Below, piece by piece: positions 6,679-10,620 of a stretch of DNA of 10,620 nt. The DNA is taken from positions 1 through 10,620 of the forward strand of contig CAIXQT010000299.1 of assembly GCA_903921665.1 (NCBI GenBank). The letters run 5' to 3'. The notes under the pieces were generated by a model. The model was not told the DNA's origin and searched no databases. It worked only from the letters and a program-made list of their open reading frames with translations. Source of the stretch: an uncultured Opitutia bacterium. GTDB taxonomy: Bacteria > Verrucomicrobiota > Verrucomicrobiia > Opitutales > UBA953. Made by a program: the position numbers and the translations under genes. Each line of letters begins with the position of its first letter. Position 1 is the stretch's first letter.

Positions 6679-9276
6679 TCAATCCGAAAACCCGCCGGCC
6701 TTGACCTCGAAGCCGAGGGTATCCTTCGCCCGCTTGACGAGGACGAGGCTGCCTTCGGGAATATCGCCGGCCAGCATGGCCTTGGCCAGCGAGGTCTCGA
6801 CTTCGCGCTGCAGGTAGCGACGCAGGGGGCGAGCTCCGTAGACGGGGTCGAATCCCTTCTCGGCGATCAGCGCCAAGGCGGTCTTATCGAAGTCGAGGCG
6901 GATCCGCTTGATGGCGAGACGGTCGTTAAGGCCGCGCAGCATGATGCCCGCGATCGCGGCGACCTGCTCGTGACCCAGCGGCTGGAAGAGCGCGATGTCG
7001 TCGATGCGGTTCAGGAACTCCGGACGGAAATGGGCGCGCAGGTCCGCCATGACGGATTCGCGGACGCTATCCGTGAGCCCGAAGCCGGCGTGCTCGGCGA
7101 TATGCCGGCTGCCGATGTTCGAGGTCATGATGAAGATCGCGTTGCGGCAGTCGACGGTCCTGCCCTGCGAATCGGTCAGGCGACCGTCGTCCAGGACCTG
7201 GAGCAGGATGTTGAAGACTTCCGGGTGCGCCTTCTCGACCTCGTCGAGCAGGACGACGGCGTAAGGGTGGCGACGGAGCGCCTCGGTCAGCTGCCCACCC
7301 TCTTCATGCCCGACGTAGCCGGGAGGCGCGCCCACGAGGCGCGAGACGGCGTGCTTTTCCATGTATTCCGACATGTCGATGCGGATCATGGACTTCTCGT
7401 TATCGAAAAGTTCGGTCGCGAGGGCCTTGGCGAGCTCCGTCTTGCCGACGCCGGTGGGGCCGAGGAAGAGGAACGAGCCGACGGGGCGACGCGGATCCTG
7501 GACGCCGGCGCGCGAACGCTGCACGGCTTCGGCGACGACGCGCACGGCCTCCTCCTGGCCGACGACGCGGGCCTTGAGGTTGTCCGCGAGGCGGAGGATC
7601 TTCTGGCGTTCACCTTCGAGCAGCTTGCTCACGGGTACGCCGGTCCAGCGGGCGACGACTTCGGCGATCTCCTCAGGGGTGACGGTCTCGCGGAAAAGGC
7701 CGGTGACGGACTTCGCGACGCCTTCGAGCTTGGCGACGTCCTTCTCGAGTTCGGGAATCGTGCCATAGCGGAGCTTGGCGACTTCCTCGAGCTTGCCCGC
7801 GCGCTCGGCCTTGGCCATCGCGGCCTTGGCGTCCTCGAGCTGCGCACGGGAAGTACGCACCTTGGTCACGGCCTTCTTGTCGGCGTCCCAGCGGGCGCGG
7901 AAGGCCGTCTGCTCTTCGCGGGCGGCGCCGAGCTCCTTACGGAGCGCGGCCAGGCGGACCTTCGAGGCCTCGTCCTTCTCGTTCTTAAGGGCGGATTCCT
8001 CCACCTCGAGCTGGAGCACGCGACGATTAAGGGCGTCGAGCTCGGAAGGGACGCTGTCGATCTCGGTGCGGATCTGGGCGCAGGCCTCGTCGATGAGGTC
8101 GATGGCCTTGTCGGGCAGGAAACGCGCGGTGATATAGCGGTCGGAAAGCGTGGCGGCTTCGACGAGCGCGGCGTCCTCGATGCGCACGCCGTGGTGGACC
8201 TCGAAGCGTTCCTTGAGTCCGCGGAGGATGGAGACCGTGTCGGGCACGCTCGGGGGCTCGACGAGGACCTGCTGGAAACGACGCTCCAGCGCCGGGTCCT
8301 TCTCCACGTGCTCGCGGAATTCCTTGAGCGTCGTGGCTCCGATGCAATGCAGCTCGCCGCGAGCCAGCATGGGCTTCAGGAGGTTGGCGGCGTCCATCGC
8401 GCCGTCGGCCTTGCCCGCGCCGACGAGCGTGTGCATCTCGTCGATGAAGAGCAGGATGCCGCCTTCGGCGGACTTGATCTCGTTGAGCACGGCCTTGAGG
8501 CGCTCCTCGAATTCGCCGCGATACTTCGCGCCGGCCACGAGCGAGCCCATGTCCAGGGAGAACAGCGTCTTGTCGCGGAGGCTTTCCGGGACGTCGCCGT
8601 TGACGATGCGCTGGGCGAGGCCTTCGACGACGGCGGTCTTGCCGACGCCGGGTTCGCCGATGAGCACGGGATTGTTCTTCGTGCGACGGGAAAGGATGCG
8701 GATGACGCGACGGATCTCCTCGTCCCGCCCGATGACGGGATCCATCTTGCCGGTGCGGGCGAGCGCGGTGAGATCCTGACCATACTTGGCGAGGGCCTCG
8801 TAAGTGGCTTCAGGGTTAGCCGAGGTCACGCGCTGCGAACCCCGCACGGCCTGGAGCGCGGCGAGGATGGCCTTGCGGTCGAAGCCGACGGCCGCGAAAA
8901 CGGGGCGGAGTGAAGGCGTCTCGGCGAGCGCGAGCAGCACGTGCTCGGCGGAGACGAAATCATCCTTCATGGACTCCGCTTCGTCCTTGGCCTTGAGCAG
9001 GAGCGCGTGCGTCTCGGAAGAGAGGCTCGGCTGACCCGCCGCCTGGGCGAGCTTGGGCAGGCGGGCGAGCTGGCCGGCGACGGCGGTCGCCAGCGCGGCT
9101 TCGTCCTTGCCTGCGCGACGGAAGAGCGAGGAGGTCACGCCGCCTTCCTGGGCGAGGAGCCCATGGAGAAGGTGCGCCGGCTCCAGCGAAGGATTGCGAC
9201 GCTGCATCGCCTCGCTCTGCGCCTGCTGGAGGGCTTCGGAGGTCTTTTCGGTGAGGTTGCCGTAAGGAGAGGACAT
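6679..9276 (-). CDS. clpB: ATP-dependent disaggregase chaperone ClpB
   Basis: ClpB is a hexameric AAA+ chaperone that, with DnaK, pulls polypeptides out of aggregates in the cytoplasm. At 865 residues (E. coli 857) it is complete. It has a Clp N-domain (1-145), first AAA+ module with Walker A GEPGVGKT (207-214), pore loop KYRGEF (251-256), Walker B ILLFIDE (274-280) and ERRFQ arginine finger (331-335). The ClpB-specific coiled-coil middle domain (about 405-530) follows, then the second module with GPTGVGKT (606-613), GYVG pore loop (653-656), VVLLDE (674-679) and sensor-2 GARPLRR (814-820). The middle domain excludes ClpA and no ClpP-binding loop was recognised. ATG 9276 opens the N-domain (MSSPYGNLTEKTSEAL). 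The frame stays open a further 45 codons upstream, but those residues do not resemble ClpB and contain the structured leader. It heads the cluster with the oxidoreductase, lpxB and YeeZ-like genes. No CIRCE, HAIR or sigma-32 box was recognised. Confidence 0.96.
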   Translation of the reverse strand: MSSPYGNLTEKTSEALQQAQSEAMQRRNPSLEPAHLLHGLLAQEGGVTSSLFRRAGKDEAALATAVAGQLARLPKLAQAAGQPSLSSETHALLLKAKDEAESMKDDFVSAEHVLLALAETPSLRPVFAAVGFDRKAILAALQAVRGSQRVTSANPEATYEALAKYGQDLTALARTGKMDPVIGRDEEIRRVIRILSRRTKNNPVLIGEPGVGKTAVVEGLAQRIVNGDVPESLRDKTLFSLDMGSLVAGAKYRGEFEERLKAVLNEIKSAEGGILLFIDEMHTLVGAGKADGAMDAANLLKPMLARGELHCIGATTLKEFREHVEKDPALERRFQQVLVEPPSVPDTVSILRGLKERFEVHHGVRIEDAALVEAATLSDRYITARFLPDKAIDLIDEACAQIRTEIDSVPSELDALNRRVLQLEVEESALKNEKDEASKVRLAALRKELGAAREEQTAFRARWDADKKAVTKVRTSRAQLEDAKAAMAKAERAGKLEEVAKLRYGTIPELEKDVAKLEGVAKSVTGLFRETVTPEEIAEVVARWTGVPVSKLLEGERQKILRLADNLKARVVGQEEAVRVVAEAVQRSRAGVQDPRRPVGSFLFLGPTGVGKTELAKALATELFDNEKSMIRIDMSEYMEKHAVSRLVGAPPGYVGHEEGGQLTEALRRHPYAVVLLDEVEKAHPEVFNILLQVLDDGRLTDSQGRTVDCRNAIFIMTSNIGSRHIAEHAGFGLTDSVRESVMADLRAHFRPEFLNRIDDIALFQPLGHEQVAAIAGIMLRGLNDRLAIKRIRLDFDKTALALIAEKGFDPVYGARPLRRYLQREVETSLAKAMLAGDIPEGSLVLVKRAKDTLGFEVKAGGFSD

Positions 9277-9314
9277 GCCAACAAGGTTGCACCAATCGTT
9301 CCAAGCCCGGACGA

Positions 9315-9345
9315 CGGATAGAGGCCTGAAAGCTCCTCCTATCCG
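9315..9345 (-). promoter_or_regulatory. Hairpin in the clpB leader burying a Shine-Dalgarno-like sequence
   Basis: The arms CGGATAG (9315-9321) and CTATCCG (9339-9345) pair over 7 bp and, past a one-base bulge, AGG (9322-9324) pairs with CCT (9335-9337). On the minus strand the 5' arm contains AGGAGGAG (9340-9333), a perfect ribosome-binding core, but no ATG, GTG or TTG follows within usable distance and the clpB ATG is 56 nt away. Its role is unknown. Confidence 0.45.
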
Positions 9346-9349
9346 ACTT

Positions 9350-9408
9350 ACGGAGAGACAACCGAGCGACAATGCGTCCCGTGGGCGACGAGTTGTCGCT
9401 CCCTCCGT
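9350..9408. promoter_or_regulatory. Large inverted-repeat structure in the clpB/SirB1-like divergent region
   Basis: The central 8-bp arms AGCGACAA (9365-9372) and TTGTCGCT (9393-9400) are perfect. Inside, beyond a 2x2 internal loop, CGTC (9375-9378) pairs with GACG (9387-9390). Outside, ACGGAG (9350-9355) pairs with CTCCGT (9403-9408). It could be an operator between divergent genes or a folded leader of the clpB mRNA. It does not resemble CIRCE (TTAGCACTC arms). Confidence 0.45.
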
Positions 9409-9444
9409 CAATCCCTAAAAGACCGCAGTCAGCGGACTCCCTTG

Positions 9445-9480
9445 TTGCCGTAACCCTGTCGTCGTCGGTAGAAAACCGAC
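9445..9480 (+). promoter_or_regulatory. Candidate promoter giving a leaderless mRNA, and hairpin abutting the ATG
   Basis: TTGCCG (9445-9450) and TAGAAA (9469-9474) each match sigma-70 hexamers at 4 of 6 with an 18-nt spacer. Transcription would start about at the ATG at 9481. The same bases form a perfect 6-bp hairpin, GTCGGT (9464-9469) with ACCGAC (9475-9480), ending immediately before the ATG, and no ribosome-binding site is present. Confidence 0.3.
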
Positions 9481-10326
9481 ATGACGCATGTCGCGGAGCT
9501 GGCGAGCCTGGAGCGCCTTCTCGATGACCCTTCCCCGGTCGTCCGGCTCGCCGTGCTCGGCAAGATCAAGGCCGCCGGACTCCCGGGGGTCCTCTGGCTT
9601 GAGTCGATGACCAAGCATGAAGCCTTGGCCGCCCACGCCCGCACGTTGCTCGCCGACCTGCGGACGCCGGAAGCCGCTGCGCACGCATTCCTTGCGCATA
9701 TCAGCGACCCGCACTGCGACCTCGAGGAAGCCTGCCTGCTGCTCGAGCGCGCCACCGCGCCATCCCTCGCCGACGACGCCTATGCGACCGAGCTCGACCG
9801 ACTCGCCGAACGGACGCGGGAACTCATGGCGGAGCCGCTCGACGTCCGCGCGAAATGCCGCCTGCTCTGCCGCGTGATCTTCGGCGAAGAAGGCTACCGA
9901 GGCGCCCAGGAGAGCTTCGCCATCCCGGCTTCTTCCCTGCTCTCGCAGGTCATCCGTAGCCGACGCGGCATCCCGATCTCGCTCTGCCTGATCTTCCTGC
10001 TCGTCGCCCGTCGCCTCGGCCTGCCCGTCGAGCCCGTCGGCCTGCCCGGCCGCTTCATGGTCGGCATCTTCCGCGGTCGCGAACCGCTCTACGTCGACTG
10101 CTACGAAGGTGGGGCCTTCCGCACCCGCGCGGAAGTCCAACTGCTGTTGCTCGACAACCAGCTACCGGCGGACGAAGCGTTCCTCCTCCCGGTGACGACG
10201 CACCAGACCCTCGCGCGCTGCTGCCGCAACCTGGTCTCGCAGTTCGAAGCCCAGGGCGATGACCGCAGCAGCCGCCTGTTCCTCACCTTCGTCCACGCCT
10301 TGGAAAAATCCGATGAGCGCGCCTGA
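9481..10326 (+). CDS. SirB1-family protein with N-terminal HEAT-like region and transglutaminase-like fold
   Basis: The 281-residue protein begins with helical repeats of HEAT character (LLDDPSPVVRLAVLGKIKAAG, 13-33, then LAAHARTLLADL). The SirB1/YchA transglutaminase-like core follows: IFGEEGYRGAQESF (133-146), SSLLSQVIRSRRGIPISLCLIFLLVARRLGL written here in two parts, SLLSQVIRSRRGIPISL (152-168) and CLIFLLVARRLGL (169-181), then VGLPGRFMVG (186-195) and YVDCYEGG (204-211). Relatives usually carry PGHF; here the His is Arg191. The NS before the first core helix is SS. Catalysis is therefore doubtful and the cellular role of the family is unclear. The closing stretch (240-273) is helical and resembles the C-terminal end of SirB1 proteins. 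ATG 9481 is directly preceded by a hairpin with no ribosome-binding site. The 3' end overlaps aroE by 14 nt, so the two are probably co-translated. Confidence 0.87.
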   Translation: MTHVAELASLERLLDDPSPVVRLAVLGKIKAAGLPGVLWLESMTKHEALAAHARTLLADLRTPEAAAHAFLAHISDPHCDLEEACLLLERATAPSLADDAYATELDRLAERTRELMAEPLDVRAKCRLLCRVIFGEEGYRGAQESFAIPASSLLSQVIRSRRGIPISLCLIFLLVARRLGLPVEPVGLPGRFMVGIFRGREPLYVDCYEGGAFRTRAEVQLLLLDNQLPADEAFLLPVTTHQTLARCCRNLVSQFEAQGDDRSSRLFLTFVHALEKSDERA

Positions 10327-10620
10327 CACCCTCACGCTCGCGTCCCTGCGCACGACCGACTTCGCACCCGGGCAGCTCGGCGTCCTCGGCGACCCGATCG
10401 CGCATTCGCTCAGTCCGGCGATGCATAACGCCGCGCTCGCGACGCTGCTCCCGACGCACCCGCGCCTCGCCGGCGTGCGCTACCACCGCCTGCACATCGC
10501 CGCCGAGGAACTGCCTGAAGCCTTGCGCCTGCTCCACGCCAAAGGCTTCGCCGGCGTGAACCTCACCGTCCCGCACAAGATCCAGGCGCTCACGCTCGCC
10601 GAGTCCCTTTCGCCCGAAGC
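10313..10620 (+). CDS. aroE: Shikimate dehydrogenase (NADP+), 3'-truncated by window end
   Basis: AroE reduces 3-dehydroshikimate to shikimate in the cytoplasmic aromatic amino acid pathway. The 102 visible residues cover the substrate-binding N-terminal part: GVLGDPIAHSLSPAMHNAAL (23-42) with the shikimate-contacting Ser32 and Ser34, and GVNLTVPHK (81-89), whose Lys89 is the catalytic lysine (Lys65 of E. coli AroE). The family's DPIAHSLSP signature normally begins within the first ten residues, so there is an N-terminal extension of about 15-20 residues (MSAPDTLTLASLRTTDFAPG). No start codon other than ATG 10313 lies between it and the signature. The gene begins 14 nt before the stop of the SirB1-like gene in another frame, indicating translational coupling. 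A weak GGA lies about 10 nt upstream. The NADP-binding half lies beyond the window. Confidence 0.94.
   Translation, partial: MSAPDTLTLASLRTTDFAPGQLGVLGDPIAHSLSPAMHNAALATLLPTHPRLAGVRYHRLHIAAEELPEALRLLHAKGFAGVNLTVPHKIQALTLAESLSPE

Noticed and set aside
6647..6682. TTG start at 6682 for the oxidoreductase
   Set aside because: It would overlap clpB and add 12 non-conserved residues; the ATG at 6646 has a GAGGGAG ten nt upstream.
4396..6817. Two plus-strand open frames (about 447 and 449 codons) opposite lpxB and the oxidoreductase gene
   Set aside because: Both are shadows of conserved genes, have no motifs, and run across gene boundaries.
6970..8913. 647-codon open frame on the plus strand opposite clpB
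   Set aside because: It is antisense to a fully conserved ClpB; its Asp/Glu/Leu/Gly-rich translation is what GC-rich codon bias gives on the reverse strand.
9277..9411. 45-residue N-terminal extension of ClpB
   Set aside because: The frame is open, but the residues do not resemble ClpB and the region holds the inverted repeats; the ATG at 9276 begins the conserved N-domain.
9277..9480. CIRCE, HAIR or sigma-32 control of clpB
   Set aside because: No TTAGCACTC arms, no CTTGAGT/ACTCAAG pair, and the only CTTGAA-like sequence (CTTGGAA on the minus strand) lacks a CCCCAT-type partner.
1..10620. tRNA or rRNA genes, CRISPR arrays, insertion sequences, prophage or defence genes
   Set aside because: Nothing of these kinds was seen on reading both strands; Vsr is the only gene loosely related to restriction-modification and has no partner here.

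Overview
The window is a compact, GC-rich stretch of bacterial chromosome with housekeeping genes and no sign of phage, transposon, CRISPR or defence-island content. A lipid A gene (lpxB), an outer-membrane beta-barrel porin with a signal peptide and terminal Phe, and short intergenic gaps show a Gram-negative (diderm) organism. The porin type (OprO/OprP-like, with an N-terminal 'LLVKKGLITAEER' segment), carboxynorspermidine decarboxylase, and a HEAT-plus-SirB1 protein upstream of aroE together suggest Verrucomicrobiota, perhaps Opitutales. That assignment is an inference from gene style, not from a marker gene.

Layout, left to right. Positions 1-946 (+) hold the C-terminal part of carboxynorspermidine decarboxylase (polyamine synthesis). 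Next (+) is a 200-residue membrane-anchored Ala/Lys/Glu coiled-coil protein of unknown function, closed by a textbook terminator. An orphan Vsr-type mismatch endonuclease gene (-) follows, bracketed by two look-alike hairpins. Then comes a porin gene (-) with tandem terminators and a dyad-rich promoter region.

Positions 3638-9276 are one tight minus-strand cluster: clpB, a Gfo/Idh/MocA oxidoreductase, lpxB and a YeeZ-like NAD(P)-binding protein. The gaps are 32 nt, 4 nt and a GTGA stop/start overlap, so this is very probably an operon. It joins a disaggregase chaperone to lipid A synthesis. A 204-bp divergent region (9277-9480) carries two sizeable inverted-repeat structures. It separates clpB from the plus-strand pair SirB1-like protein and shikimate dehydrogenase (aroE, cut by the window end), which overlap by 14 nt.

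I found no convincing new biological system. The points most worth a second look are the structured clpB leader, including a perfect Shine-Dalgarno sequence with no start codon after it; the possible leaderless start of the SirB1-like gene; several substituted family-consensus residues in LpxB and in the SirB1-like protein; and the isolated vsr gene between matching hairpins. No stretch over 300 bases lacks a gene.
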